Source of the DNA: Acidobacteriota bacterium
Lineage (GTDB): Bacteria; Acidobacteriota; Blastocatellia; RBC074
Direction: 5' to 3'
Assembly: GCA_018268995.1 (NCBI GenBank)
Contig: JAFDVL010000002.1
Coordinates: 1-64,000 of the forward strand
DNA length: 64,000 bases
The position numbers and the translations under genes are program-made. The notes below the pieces were generated by a model that made no database searches, was not told the DNA's origin, and saw only the letters and a program-made list of their open reading frames with translations. Shown here one piece after another: positions 17,249-25,830 of this stretch (its first letter is position 1; each line of letters starts with the position of its first letter).

Positions 17249-18145
17249 TTAGGCAGGTCGCACAATCTCAACAGAACAATGCGCCCGTGCCGCTACACCA
17301 GATGAGATACTGCCAACCATTAATCGCTCGACAGTCCCCATTCCACGCGCGCCCAGAAAGATACAGTCTGCGCCCCATTTTTCAGCTTCTTTGCAGATTA
17401 AATCTTTTGGCTCTTCTTCTTCAAGCACTGCCGTCGTAGTTAACCCAGCACCCTCCAGTTTTGCAGTGGCAGTTTCAATCGCTTGTTTAATTCGCGCGTT
17501 CTCTGTAGCGATCCATTCAGCGATTGGTGCAACCATCCGAGAAGAGGTAATCGGCGGAACCGACCATGTTGCATTCACAAGGCGTACCTGGCTGCCAGCA
17601 GGCCATTGCCGAGCCACAACTGAATCAACCGCTGCCATCGCACCTTTTGAACCATCTATGCCAATCAGAATTCTGGCTGGCGATCCAGGTTCTTTCGCGG
17701 TGCCGCGCGCGACTCGCACGGAACAATGGGCTTCATGCACAACTTTTTGCGACACGCTGCCCAGGAAAAACCGTCCTAAAGCAGTGCGTCCGTGTGAACC
17801 GACGACAATTAAATCAGGTTTCCAGTCGTCAGCTTTTCCAACAAGAACGGATGCTGGAGTCCCCCACACGGCCTCAACATTAAGATTCCATTGAGGAAAA
17901 TTAAAGCTGATCAGCGCTTGCGCCTGTTGCGCCATATTCCGGGTTTCCTTTTCCTCATCAGGCGATTCCGTGAAATGCACGTCCACTCCTCCAAAGCTGG
18001 TGGGAGGTGCGATCCAGTGCTCGGCGATGCTCATCACAATCGCGTCAGCTTCTTGTGGCAGGCCTGCATGTTTTAAGTCCCAGATCATTCGTTCGGAACA
18101 TTCTGAGCCGTCATAACCAATTAGAATTTTCATTCGCTCTTTCAT
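17249..18145 (-). CDS. Universal stress protein, two tandem UspA domains
   Basis: The protein has 298 residues in two Usp domains (about 1-145 and 155-297). Each ends with the nucleotide-binding signature G-x2-G-x9-G-(S/T): GSHGRTALGRFFLGSVS in the first and GARGMGTVERLMVGSIS in the second, so ATP binding is expected in both. The start ATG at 18145 has a perfect AAGGAGGT at 5 bases; the frame extends 15 codons further without one. A close paralogue lies at 20210-21097. Usp proteins support survival under starvation, oxidants and DNA damage through unclear mechanisms. It lies in a stress-gene block with an Nramp-like transporter and Hsp20 genes. Confidence 0.93.
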   Translation of the reverse strand: MKERMKILIGYDGSECSERMIWDLKHAGLPQEADAIVMSIAEHWIAPPTSFGGVDVHFTESPDEEKETRNMAQQAQALISFNFPQWNLNVEAVWGTPASVLVGKADDWKPDLIVVGSHGRTALGRFFLGSVSQKVVHEAHCSVRVARGTAKEPGSPARILIGIDGSKGAMAAVDSVVARQWPAGSQVRLVNATWSVPPITSSRMVAPIAEWIATENARIKQAIETATAKLEGAGLTTTAVLEEEEPKDLICKEAEKWGADCIFLGARGMGTVERLMVGSISSGVAARAHCSVEIVRPA

Positions 18146-18286
18146 ATTTACCTCCTTGCACAAAACAAAGGTCGTTTTAGTAAAGAGCAACCCGTGTGCC
18201 GCGTTGAGAGAGATGGTTTGAAAGACCTATCAGCGGCCACTAGGAGATTTCCCCCAGTCAATTGCGGATATTTACGCGAAAGACAA

Positions 18287-19588
18287 TTAAAGCGACAGCC
18301 AGAGCAAGGCAATTGCTGCCCCAGCCATCAGCACAGCCGTTAACCAGCCGAGAAATTTCAGGATTGGAGGATTCACACGCTTCCCCATCACCTTCTTATC
18401 GCTGGTCAGCAGGACGACCAACACCACCAGCGGCGGAGCCAGTACGCCATTTACCACTGCGGCCCAAAACAGCATTCGTACCGCATTGAAGCCAAAATAA
18501 TCCAACGACAATCCAGTAATCACAGCAATCGTCAACACCGCATAAAACTTGGCTGCCGCGCGTGGGCGGTCATTCAAGGAACCGCGCCAGTGCATTGCTT
18601 CGGCAATCGCATAAGCTGCTGAACCGGCCAACACCGGTACGCCCAGCATTCCTGTTCCAACCAAGCCAAGTGTAAATAGCAAATACGCGGCATCCCCAGC
18701 GAGTGGACGCAATGCTTCCGCAGCTTGCCGTGCGGTTTCAATGTCACGTTGACCAGAAGCATAAAGCGTTGCCCCCGTCGTCAAAATGATGAAGTACATC
18801 ACAATGCCTGCGAACGCCATCCCAGACAAAACGTCCGTGCGTGCAGTATGTAATTCTTCATCTGTTGCTCCGCGCCTTTCGCGTAAGGTGCGACGTCCGA
18901 TAGCACGCTCTTCTTCGACTTCCTGCGCGGCTTGCCAAAAAAACAGATACGGAGAAATTGTGGTGCCCAGAATCGCAATGAAGGTTGCCAGATAATTTGC
19001 ATTCCATTCGAGGTGCGGCATCACTGTGGCGCGTAAAACCTGTGGCCAGGGTGGATTCGCGAGAAAGGCAGCCGCAATGTAAGCAAAGAGAACCAGCGTT
19101 AGCCATTTGAAGACGCGCGCAATATGCCGATAGCTAGACCAAATCATCAGCACCACGATCAGCGCGGCAAATAGTGGTTGCCAGATGAAAGCGCGCACGC
19201 CCGTCATCATTTCCATCGCGGCAGCCATTCCGCCCAGGTCTGCTGCGATATTAACCGTATTTGCAATCGTCAATAAGGTGCAAGCGCCCCACAGAACCCA
19301 GCGCGGATACCGATGACGGATCACACTGGCCAGTCCGCGCCCCGTTACCATCCCCAACCGCGCGCACATCAACTGCACCGCAGCCATCAGTGGAAACGAG
19401 AAAATCGCTGTCCACAATTGGCTGTAACCGAAGGATGCGCCCGCGACAGAATACGTCGAGATGCCGGAGGGGTCATCATCTGCCGCCCCTGTAATCAGGC
19501 CAGGACCGAGTTCCGCAAAGAAATCACGCAGGCGATGACTGTGCGTTTTCTGTGGAGATGGATTAGCCGGATGAGCTGCCGCTTCCAT
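18287..19588 (-). CDS. Nramp-family metal transporter homologue, divergent
   Basis: The protein has about 433 residues with 11 or so hydrophobic helices and an N-terminal charged stretch. The first helix carries GPGLITGAADDDPSGISTYS, aligned with the Nramp metal-site motif DPGN but changed to DPSG. The helix-6 region (GTTISPYLFFWQAAQEVEEE) lacks the canonical Met-Pro-His. The family moves divalent metals (Mn, Fe) with protons; proteins with this altered motif form a separate Nramp-related branch whose substrates are less certain. The start is uncertain: the ATG at 19588 is given, while GTG at 19618 and TTG at 19660 are possible, none with a good ribosome binding site. It lies between two universal stress protein genes. 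Confidence 0.8.
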   Translation of the reverse strand: MEAAAHPANPSPQKTHSHRLRDFFAELGPGLITGAADDDPSGISTYSVAGASFGYSQLWTAIFSFPLMAAVQLMCARLGMVTGRGLASVIRHRYPRWVLWGACTLLTIANTVNIAADLGGMAAAMEMMTGVRAFIWQPLFAALIVVLMIWSSYRHIARVFKWLTLVLFAYIAAAFLANPPWPQVLRATVMPHLEWNANYLATFIAILGTTISPYLFFWQAAQEVEEERAIGRRTLRERRGATDEELHTARTDVLSGMAFAGIVMYFIILTTGATLYASGQRDIETARQAAEALRPLAGDAAYLLFTLGLVGTGMLGVPVLAGSAAYAIAEAMHWRGSLNDRPRAAAKFYAVLTIAVITGLSLDYFGFNAVRMLFWAAVVNGVLAPPLVVLVVLLTSDKKVMGKRVNPPILKFLGWLTAVLMAGAAIALLWLSL

Positions 19589-19854
19589 TTGTTTTGTCAC
19601 TGAGGTTTGTTTGGCCACGATAATTTTTGCTCGCTGGCAATTTTTTGCCTTTAGCACCAAGGCTCATAAACAATTAACCGAAGATTGGCATTGCAGCAAC
19701 CAGTATACCATTTTGCCTTTACCCGAATTATTTCGCATTTCCTGCGGAACTCTGCGCAGTTCACGACGGCAGAAGCATGAAAACAGCATATTTAGAACTG
19801 GCATCGGTCTTGCTGTTTTTGACATGAAGGCTTGGATTTCAGAAGGAGGTAAAT

Positions 19855-20160
19855 ATGAACACTGAGCTATTGAAAAAAGGAATCAAAGTTGGAGCAAAGG
19901 CCGCGACGATAGGTGTTGGTGCAGCCCGGATGAAAGAAAACATGAGCTATGCGGTCGAAGACCAGATCGTTGCGGCCAAACGCGCGATGAAGCGCACCCG
20001 TTATGCCGCAGAAGACTGTCTTGACGAAACTGAATATCGCATCAAACAACATCCATTTCGCGCCGTTGGAATTGTGTTTGGACTCGGCTTTGGGGTAGGT
20101 CTGATGATCGGCGGGTTAGTGGGATATAAAGGTGCGCGGCGAACAGGATGCTGTCAATAA
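19855..20160 (+). CDS. DUF883/ElaB-like small membrane-anchored protein
   Basis: The protein has 101 residues. A helical, charged N-terminal part (MKENMSYAVEDQIVAAKRAMKRTRY) is followed by the segment IKQHPFRAVGIVFGLGFGVG, the conserved C-terminal membrane helix of the DUF883/ElaB/YqjD family, and ends in a short basic tail with CC. In enterobacteria such proteins anchor to the inner membrane in stationary phase and bind ribosomes. A strong AGAAGGAGGTAAAT precedes the ATG. It sits alone between the Nramp and Usp genes and shares a bidirectional terminator (20166-20203) with the converging Usp gene. Confidence 0.75.
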   Translation: MNTELLKKGIKVGAKAATIGVGAARMKENMSYAVEDQIVAAKRAMKRTRYAAEDCLDETEYRIKQHPFRAVGIVFGLGFGVGLMIGGLVGYKGARRTGCCQ

Positions 20161-20165
20161 GACAA

Positions 20166-20203
20166 GCAAGGTAGGACTGGCAATCGCCTCAGTCCTACCT
20201 TGC
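20166..20203. terminator. Bidirectional terminator between convergent genes
   Basis: Perfect 14-bp stem GCAAGGTAGGACTG / CAGTCCTACCTTGC with a 10-base loop, exactly between the ends of the DUF883-like and Usp genes. T tracts are weak on both sides. Confidence 0.75.
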
Positions 20204-20209
20204 CAGAGT

Positions 20210-21097
20210 TTAAGCCCGTACGACCTCAACCGAGCAGTTGGCCCGTGCGGCTACGGCAGAAGATACACTTCCGATAAGCAATCGTTCCAGCTTTCCGACG
20301 CCCTTGGCTCCGACAAAGATACAGTCTGCCCCCCATCGTTCAGCTTCTTCGCAAAGCAACGTCTTGGGGTCTTCCTGTTTGACTAGCACAGAAACCTGCA
20401 ATCCTTTGGCTGCTAATTTTTCCTGTGCATTCTTGAGCATGGTTTCAATTCGTGCATGCTCTTCTGCCAACCAGGTTGTCAGCGCAGTCGCAGCTGCCTC
20501 GGAATACAGATGCGGCGATGACCATGTGGCATTAACCAGTTCAACTTCGGTATTGGCTGGCCACTGTCGTCGCACCACCATGTCCACCGCCGCTTCTGAA
20601 CCAGCGGAACCATCAACGCCAATGAGCAATCGCAGCGGCGTGTCAGGTTCCTGCACACGTCCACGGGCTACGCGGACGGAACAATGCGCTTCATGCACAA
20701 CTTTTTGTGACACGCTGCCCAAAAAGAAACGCCCCAGCGCTGAACGCCCATGCGATCCAATCACGATTAAATCCGGTTTCCAACCATCGGCGATTTTCAG
20801 CAACACACTGGCGGGAGATCCCATTTCTTCCTGCACGTTAAGATCCCAACTGGGAAATAAAGCACGCAACGATACTGCAGCTTCTTGTGCCTGAGATAGA
20901 ACGTCCATTTCCCGACTGGCCTGAATCGCCCCTTCTGTCAATTCCCAACTGGAAGGTGGTGGCAACCACGTTTCCAAGACACCAACGACTTGCACCTGTG
21001 CATTGTCTGGTAAACCCGCGATGCGCATATCGTCCAAAGCAGATTTGGCGCAATCGGAACCATCGTAAGCAACTAAAATTTTCATTGTGTCTTTCAT
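20210..21097 (-). CDS. Universal stress protein, two tandem UspA domains
   Basis: The protein has 295 residues and is clearly paralogous to the one at 17249-18145. The first domain contains GSHGRSALGRFFLGSVSQKVVHEAH, cut here to its key part, and the second GAKGVGKLERLLIGSVS, the ATP-binding glycine motifs. The start MKDTMKILVAYDGSDC has GAGGT 7 bases upstream. Residue differences are concentrated in the first 70 residues. It converges with the DUF883-like gene and is followed upstream by an Hsp20 gene with its own terminator, so it is probably transcribed alone. Confidence 0.92.
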   Translation of the reverse strand: MKDTMKILVAYDGSDCAKSALDDMRIAGLPDNAQVQVVGVLETWLPPPSSWELTEGAIQASREMDVLSQAQEAAVSLRALFPSWDLNVQEEMGSPASVLLKIADGWKPDLIVIGSHGRSALGRFFLGSVSQKVVHEAHCSVRVARGRVQEPDTPLRLLIGVDGSAGSEAAVDMVVRRQWPANTEVELVNATWSSPHLYSEAAATALTTWLAEEHARIETMLKNAQEKLAAKGLQVSVLVKQEDPKTLLCEEAERWGADCIFVGAKGVGKLERLLIGSVSSAVAARANCSVEVVRA

Positions 21098-21135
21098 GGT
21101 TTTTACCTCACGTTTCCTATTGTACCGAAAATCGA

Positions 21136-21178
21136 AATCCGGTCACAGGCAACTAGATTCAGCGCCTGTGACCGGATT
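21136..21178 (-). terminator. Intrinsic terminator of the leftward Hsp20 gene
   Basis: Perfect 15-bp stem AATCCGGTCACAGGC / GCCTGTGACCGGATT with a 13-base loop. In leftward transcription it is followed by TCGATTTTC. Confidence 0.8.
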
Positions 21179-21222
21179 GAAGGGACTACTCAGTCAAGAA
21201 TGGGTAGCCTCACAATTAATTC

Positions 21223-21696
21223 TTATTTGACCTTGACTTCGACTTGTTTCGGTTTCGCTTCTTCGCGCTTCGTCATCGTGACGGTTAACATCCCTTCTTT
21301 GAACTCAGCGTTGATCTTGTTGGGGTCAACGATGTTCGGTAAGGTGAAGCTGCGCATAAACTCACCATAGCTGCGCTCCACACGATGATAGTTTTCCTTC
21401 TTGGTTTCCGTTGAGAATTTGCGTTCACCACGAATGGTCAACAGATTATTTTCCAATGTCACTTTCACATCTTCTGTTTTCACTTCGGGCAACTCTGCCT
21501 TAAGCACGATGGCATTTTCTGTCTCGAAGATGTCACAGGCTGGTGCCCAAGTGGTGAGTGACCAGTTTTCTTCTGTCCCCGCAAATGGGTCAAAGGTTTC
21601 CCCGAAGAAACGCCTGAATTGCCTAAATGGATCGAAGCCTGTCATTTCACGGGCGCTCCGAGTGGGAGCCATTGCAGTACCGGTTTTATTTGACAT
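21223..21696 (-). CDS. Hsp20/alpha-crystallin small heat shock protein
   Basis: The protein has 157 residues from the ATG at 21696, chosen because GGAGGG lies 7 bases upstream; an in-frame ATG at 21711 overlaps that site. The N-terminal arm carries [17 protein letters not shown]. The alpha-crystallin domain spans about residues 50-140, with [40 protein letters not shown] and the GMLTVTMTK strand; the tail is Lys-rich. Small Hsps hold unfolding proteins in a refoldable state. It is divergent from a second, less similar Hsp20 gene at 22038; the shared 341-bp region contains a nested palindrome with heat-shock-promoter-like boxes. Confidence 0.95.
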   Translation of the reverse strand: MSNKTGTAMAPTRSAREMTGFDPFRQFRRFFGETFDPFAGTEENWSLTTWAPACDIFETENAIVLKAELPEVKTEDVKVTLENNLLTIRGERKFSTETKKENYHRVERSYGEFMRSFTLPNIVDPNKINAEFKEGMLTVTMTKREEAKPKQVEVKVK

Positions 21697-21733
21697 ACAA
21701 CTACCCTCCATATCAAAAAACCTTTTGTTTAAG

Positions 21734-21815
21734 TGGGGAACCTATAGTGCAGTAGCTGCACCTACTGCACCAACTCCCCGATTCCTAGCCCTACTGGCTC
21801 TTTTTAGGTTCCCCA
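21734..21815. promoter_or_regulatory. Nested palindrome in the divergent Hsp20 control region
   Basis: Outer arms TGGGGAACCT (21734-21743) and AGGTTCCCCA (21806-21815) are perfectly inverted. An inner 9-bp dyad GTGCAGTAG / CTACTGCAC (21747-21770) lies between them, nearer the left arm. The outer arms read CCCCA(C/T)TT outward on each strand, which resembles the sigma-32 -10 box (CCCCATNT). No convincing CTTGAA -35 is visible, so a repressor or other heat-shock operator is also possible. No CIRCE element is present. Confidence 0.5.
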
Positions 21816-22037
21816 TTTTAGAATTTTGCAAGAGTTGTGCCGTTCAGATTTTCGGGCAAAATCCGCGTATAAATGGGGCTAGAGCGCGGGTTTTCGCGCA
21901 TTTTGGTGGTTATTTTTGCTGGACTTGGTGCTTTTTCCCCTATCTTTCCCCCCAGGTTCTTTGCTGATGCACGGCATATTACTTGCCCTTTTTCCAGGTA
22001 TGGGATTGTAAATTACCAATTGCATAAGGAGGGCAAT

Positions 22038-22559
22038 ATGACAAGCAAAGAAGCATTACAACCTGTAACTGAAACTAAGAGTCCAATCTTCGTCGAGTTT
22101 GAAAAACTCTTTGAGCAAATGAAGGATTTCACTGAAACCGTCGCCAAGCGTGCGTATGATTTTTTTGAAGCGCGTGGGTATGAACTTGGACACGAATTAG
22201 AAGACTGGTTTCGTGCCGAATCCGAATTAATGCGTCGTGTTCCTGTAGAGATGACGGAAACAGAAACGGCTTTGACCATCCGTGCAGAGGTGCCAGGCTT
22301 TGAAGCCAAAGACATCAAAGTTTCGGTCGAGCAGCGGCAATTAATCCTGACTGGCAAGACTGAAATGGCAACCGAAGAAAAGAAGGACGAAACCGTTTAT
22401 AACGAACGCCGCATGAATCAATTCTATCGCACCATTACTTTACCAACAGAGGTAGACGCAACAAATGTGACGGCCTCAGTAAAAAATGGTGTACTGGAAT
22501 TAACGCTGCCAAAGGTGGCCAAGACGGAAGCTGTACAAGTTGAAGTCAAAGCCGCCTGA
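22038..22559 (+). CDS. Hsp20/alpha-crystallin family protein
   Basis: The protein has 173 residues from the ATG at 22038, which has AAGGAGGG 6 bases upstream; the upstream extension of the open frame is non-coding. The N-terminal 60 residues are helical and include the phrase YDFFEARGYELGHELEDWFRAE, cut to its core, seen in a subgroup of acidobacterial Hsp20 proteins with a DUF2934-like segment (ARG-x-E-x-GHE-x-DW). The alpha-crystallin domain runs from about residue 70 to 165, with RAEVPGFEAKDIKVSVEQRQ and GVLELTLPK, the canonical last strand. It is followed after 24 bp by the BON-domain gene, so the two form one operon. Confidence 0.93.
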   Translation: MTSKEALQPVTETKSPIFVEFEKLFEQMKDFTETVAKRAYDFFEARGYELGHELEDWFRAESELMRRVPVEMTETETALTIRAEVPGFEAKDIKVSVEQRQLILTGKTEMATEEKKDETVYNERRMNQFYRTITLPTEVDATNVTASVKNGVLELTLPKVAKTEAVQVEVKAA

Positions 22560-22583
22560 CAAGCCTGTCGAAGGAGTTACTTT

Positions 22584-23249
22584 ATGATGCACAAAACAGA
22601 TGAAGAACTCAAAAACGCGGTGTTGGCGGAATTACGCTGGGAGAACCGAGTCAAGGAAACAGAAGTTGGAGTTACCGTAGACAAAGGCGTTGTCACATTG
22701 ACGGGCGCGGTTAACAGTTACGGAAAAAAATTGGCTGCGCAGGAAGCAGCCCATCGTGTGACAGGTGTGCTGGACGTAGCCAATGACATCAAAGTCAAAC
22801 CGATTGGCATTTCAGAGCGCGATGATTCAGACATTGCCAAAGCCGTGCGTCACGCATTGGAATGGGATGTTTGGGTACACGATCAGAATATTCACTCCTC
22901 TGTTTCGGATGGATGGGTCACACTCGATGGTCAAGTAGAAACGCTCGCCGAAAAAAACGATGCAGAACGTGCGGTTAATAAATTGGTGGGCGTCCGTGGG
23001 GTTACGAATTATCTTGTAGTCACACCCAAAGCTACCTCTGCTGACGTGAAAGACCTGATTCAAGGTGCCCTGGAGCGGCGTGCTGATCACGAAGCCAATC
23101 GGATTGAAGTAACTGTTCGTGATGGTGTCGTCACTTTAAAGGGCAAAGTGCGCAACTATGGGGAAAAGCGCGCGATTCTCGGTGCCATCAGCCATTCTCC
23201 GGGTGTCAAATCAGTCAAAGATCACCTGATGATTTCTCCCTTTGCGTAA
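22584..23249 (+). CDS. Protein with three BON domains
   Basis: The protein has 221 residues without a signal peptide. Three repeats of about 70 residues each show the BON pattern: VTVDKGVVTLTGAVNSYGKK, then SDGWVTLDGQVETLAEK, then VTVRDGVVTLKGKVRNYGEK, each followed by a helix and a v-x-GV-x-x-V turn. BON domains bind phospholipids or polysaccharides in periplasmic proteins such as OsmY, but this one appears cytoplasmic or exported by an unknown route. It is the second gene of the Hsp20 operon (GAAGGAG 7 bases before the ATG) and is followed by a strong terminator, so heat or osmotic stress induction is likely. Confidence 0.9.
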   Translation: MMHKTDEELKNAVLAELRWENRVKETEVGVTVDKGVVTLTGAVNSYGKKLAAQEAAHRVTGVLDVANDIKVKPIGISERDDSDIAKAVRHALEWDVWVHDQNIHSSVSDGWVTLDGQVETLAEKNDAERAVNKLVGVRGVTNYLVVTPKATSADVKDLIQGALERRADHEANRIEVTVRDGVVTLKGKVRNYGEKRAILGAISHSPGVKSVKDHLMISPFA

Positions 23250-23255
23250 GACTAG

Positions 23256-23304
23256 AATCAATGCTGCAAGTTTATCTCACTCACGCTTGCTTGCAGCATT
23301 GATT
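23256..23304 (+). terminator. Intrinsic terminator after the Hsp20-BON operon
   Basis: Perfect 15-bp stem AATCAATGCTGCAAG / CTTGCAGCATTGATT with a 19-base loop. Confidence 0.75.
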
Positions 23305-23365
23305 TACTGACATTACACGCTGAGCCTTAAAATCAAGTGGCTTGATCCTGTAAAATCACGCCACT

Positions 23366-24886
23366 ATGACAAATGCGAACGCCCTGCCCGAATTCCAGCA
23401 CATCCGTGATGCCTTAGATATCCCGCGTGATTTTGCCCCTGAGGTTTTGGCTGAGGCCGAGGCAGTGGCCCATCGTGATCCATTATCCGCAGGATTGTCC
23501 GATTGGCAGGGGATTCCGTTTGTAACGATTGATCCGCCAGGCAGTCGAGACTTGGACCAAGCCTTCTTTGCGAAGCGTGAAAGTGAGGGCTATGTCGTTC
23601 AATATGCCATTGATGACATCGGCTTTTTTGTAGATCGTGGCAGTTTGATCGAACAAGCGGCCTGGCAGCGCGGTCTGACACTTTATAGCCCAGATATCAG
23701 AACTCCGCTTTATCCACCATTGCTTAGCGAAGAGGCTGCTAGTTTGTTGCCAGATGTTGCCCGCCCCGCGATTGTCTTTACATTTACGCTCAATTCTCAG
23801 GCTGAAGTCGAATCCTGCACGCTCACCCACGCGGTGATTCGCAGCCGCGCCAAGCTTGCTTATCCTGAGGTCATGGATCACCTTGATGCCGAGCGAACTG
23901 TACCTGGCAGTGGTTCACTTGCCGAACACGAGTGGTCAGACGCGTTAGCCTTGATGGAAGAAATTGGACGCAAACGCGAGCAACTGGAAATCAAGCGTGG
24001 TGGGATTAATTTACGCATTCCATCGCAACAAGTGGAGCGTTGGTCAACTGCAATTCATGGTTATCGCTTGGCGTTTGAAGAGGCCAGCGCGGTCGAAGGT
24101 TGGAATGCGCAAATCTCATTGATGACCGGAATGGCTGCGGCGCAATTGATGCTCAAAGATAAAGTCGGTTTGTTGCGTTCGCTTTATCCACCTCGTCCTG
24201 AGCGCGTCGAAATGTTGCGACTAACGGCGCTGGCATTGCAGGTGCCCTGGCCCGAAAACCGGGCATATGATGATTTCATTCGCAGCCTTGACCCCAAACA
24301 ACCGATGCACGCTGTGATGCTGCATCAGGCTGCGAAAGTTACAGGTGGCGCGCGTTACGTCGTCTTTGAAAATGAAAAGCCTGTGAATTCGTTGCATTCG
24401 GCGATTGCGTCGCATTATGCACACGTCACAGCACCGCTTAGACGATTAGCAGATCGGTATGTGCTTGATTTATTGCTTCATTTGGCCGAAGGCAAAACTC
24501 CCAGTGCTGAAATGATGGAAACCTTGCGCAAACTTCCACTGGTGATGAGCGATGCAGATCGCCTGTCGCGCCAGCTTGAAAGTGCCATCGTTGATTATGC
24601 AGAAGCGCGCTTGATGGAAGGACACGAAGGAAAACTTTTCAGTGCGATAGTCATTGGCCTTCGGCAGGAAGGGATCATCGTGCAAATCACTGATCCACCG
24701 ATTCGAACCTTGATTCCTCTCGCCTCTCTAAGTCCCCCTCCCCCCGAATCGCAAGTACAGTTATCACCGGATGGAGCGATGTTGACCGTCGCAGAAAAAC
24801 AGTTTTCATTGGGGCAAAGCCTGGAGTTGCGGCTGATCGCAGCTAACACTTCTGCCCGCAGCCTCAGCTTTTCTATTGAGTCATAA
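23366..24886 (+). CDS. RNB-domain exoribonuclease (RNase II/R family)
   Basis: The protein has 506 residues. The RNB catalytic signature is near residue 50: VTIDPPGSRDLDQAFFAKR, whose Asp residues bind the catalytic Mg ions, followed by YAIDDIGFFV. Further family motifs are YPPLLSEEAASLLPDV, MAAAQLMLKD and HYAHVTAPLRRLADRYV at about residue 350. A short C-terminal S1-like beta-barrel is suggested by the last 80 residues. It is shorter than RNase R because the N-terminal cold-shock domains are missing, as in several actinobacterial and acidobacterial RNB proteins. The expected activity is 3'-to-5' degradation of RNA in the cytoplasm. The GntR gene follows after 22 bp and may be co-transcribed. 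Confidence 0.93.
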   Translation: MTNANALPEFQHIRDALDIPRDFAPEVLAEAEAVAHRDPLSAGLSDWQGIPFVTIDPPGSRDLDQAFFAKRESEGYVVQYAIDDIGFFVDRGSLIEQAAWQRGLTLYSPDIRTPLYPPLLSEEAASLLPDVARPAIVFTFTLNSQAEVESCTLTHAVIRSRAKLAYPEVMDHLDAERTVPGSGSLAEHEWSDALALMEEIGRKREQLEIKRGGINLRIPSQQVERWSTAIHGYRLAFEEASAVEGWNAQISLMTGMAAAQLMLKDKVGLLRSLYPPRPERVEMLRLTALALQVPWPENRAYDDFIRSLDPKQPMHAVMLHQAAKVTGGARYVVFENEKPVNSLHSAIASHYAHVTAPLRRLADRYVLDLLLHLAEGKTPSAEMMETLRKLPLVMSDADRLSRQLESAIVDYAEARLMEGHEGKLFSAIVIGLRQEGIIVQITDPPIRTLIPLASLSPPPPESQVQLSPDGAMLTVAEKQFSLGQSLELRLIAANTSARSLSFSIES

Positions 24887-24908
24887 GAAGAATATTTAAT
24901 CATTCTCT

Positions 24909-25817
24909 ATGCGTCTTTGGCTGTCCAAAAACAGTGAAGTTCCCATCCGCGAACAACTTGCTTCGCAAATCATTCTGGGCATCACCAGTGCGGATTTGAA
25001 ACCCGGCCAAAAATTACCGAGCACACGTGAACTGGCACGACGATTTCAGATCCACTCGAACACAGTGATTGCAACGTATCGCGAACTGGAAGAGCGCGGC
25101 TGGATCGAATTGCGCCAAGGGAGCGGTGCATTTGTGCGCGAAAAAACGACGCAGTCTGAAAATCACTTAGAGGGTAAACTCGCGCTAGATCAAATGACTA
25201 CGTCCTTTCTGCAACAAGCACGCAATCGAGGCTTTTCTATGCAGGAAGTCAAAGCCAGCCTGCAATACTGGCTTGATTTGCAACCACCAGATCACGTGCT
25301 GGTGATTGATCCTGACGAGGCGCTACGCGCCATCCTGACAGCAGAAATAGAAGAAACCACTGGTTGGCAGGTGGGCGGTACCGACCTTGATGGTTGCAGC
25401 GATCCTAAACGGTTTATTGGCGCACTTCCAGTTGCATTATACAGTCGAGCTGAACTTATTCGTGCGGCATTACCGGCCAATACCAGCTGTCACTTATTAC
25501 ATTTAAATTCTGTTCCGGCAGCGATGCAGGGAAGGGAACGACCAACGCCAGATGCTCTCGTTGCAGTCGTATCAGGTTGGCCAGATTTTCTGCGTTGGGC
25601 TCACGCCATCCTGATCGCAGTTGGCATCGAAGACGCTGCACTTTACATGCGTCTCACGCAGGAGAAAGGTTGGCAACGCGGCCTGCGTGAATGCGCTTTT
25701 GTAATTACGGATAGGTTAACAGCAAAACAAATTCCATGCGATCTCGATACGCGGGTCTTTCGCTTAATTTCCGATTCTTCCCTAACCGAGTTGCGCGACC
25801 TCTGGCCACGTTCGTGA
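24909..25817 (+). CDS. GntR family transcriptional regulator
   Basis: The protein has 302 residues. The N-terminal 75 residues are a winged helix of the YtrA/MocR style: PIREQLASQIILGI, LKPGQKLPSTRELARRF, IHSNTVIATYRELEERGWIE and GSGAFV. The C-terminal 200 residues do not look like a FadR, UTRA or aminotransferase domain; they include a repeated alpha/beta arrangement (VLVIDPDEALRAIL, DALVAVVSGWPDFL) that may be a degenerate PLP-fold or periplasmic-binding-like effector domain. The effector is unknown. The gene lies directly behind the ribonuclease gene and converges with the dehydrogenase gene (13 bp between the stops). Confidence 0.87.
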   Translation: MRLWLSKNSEVPIREQLASQIILGITSADLKPGQKLPSTRELARRFQIHSNTVIATYRELEERGWIELRQGSGAFVREKTTQSENHLEGKLALDQMTTSFLQQARNRGFSMQEVKASLQYWLDLQPPDHVLVIDPDEALRAILTAEIEETTGWQVGGTDLDGCSDPKRFIGALPVALYSRAELIRAALPANTSCHLLHLNSVPAAMQGRERPTPDALVAVVSGWPDFLRWAHAILIAVGIEDAALYMRLTQEKGWQRGLRECAFVITDRLTAKQIPCDLDTRVFRLISDSSLTELRDLWPRS

Positions 25818-25830
25818 AACGAGATCACAC

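Noticed and set aside
21712..22037. CIRCE element for HrcA control of the Hsp20 genes
   Set aside because: No TTAGCACTC-N9-GAGTGCTAA-like sequence is present.
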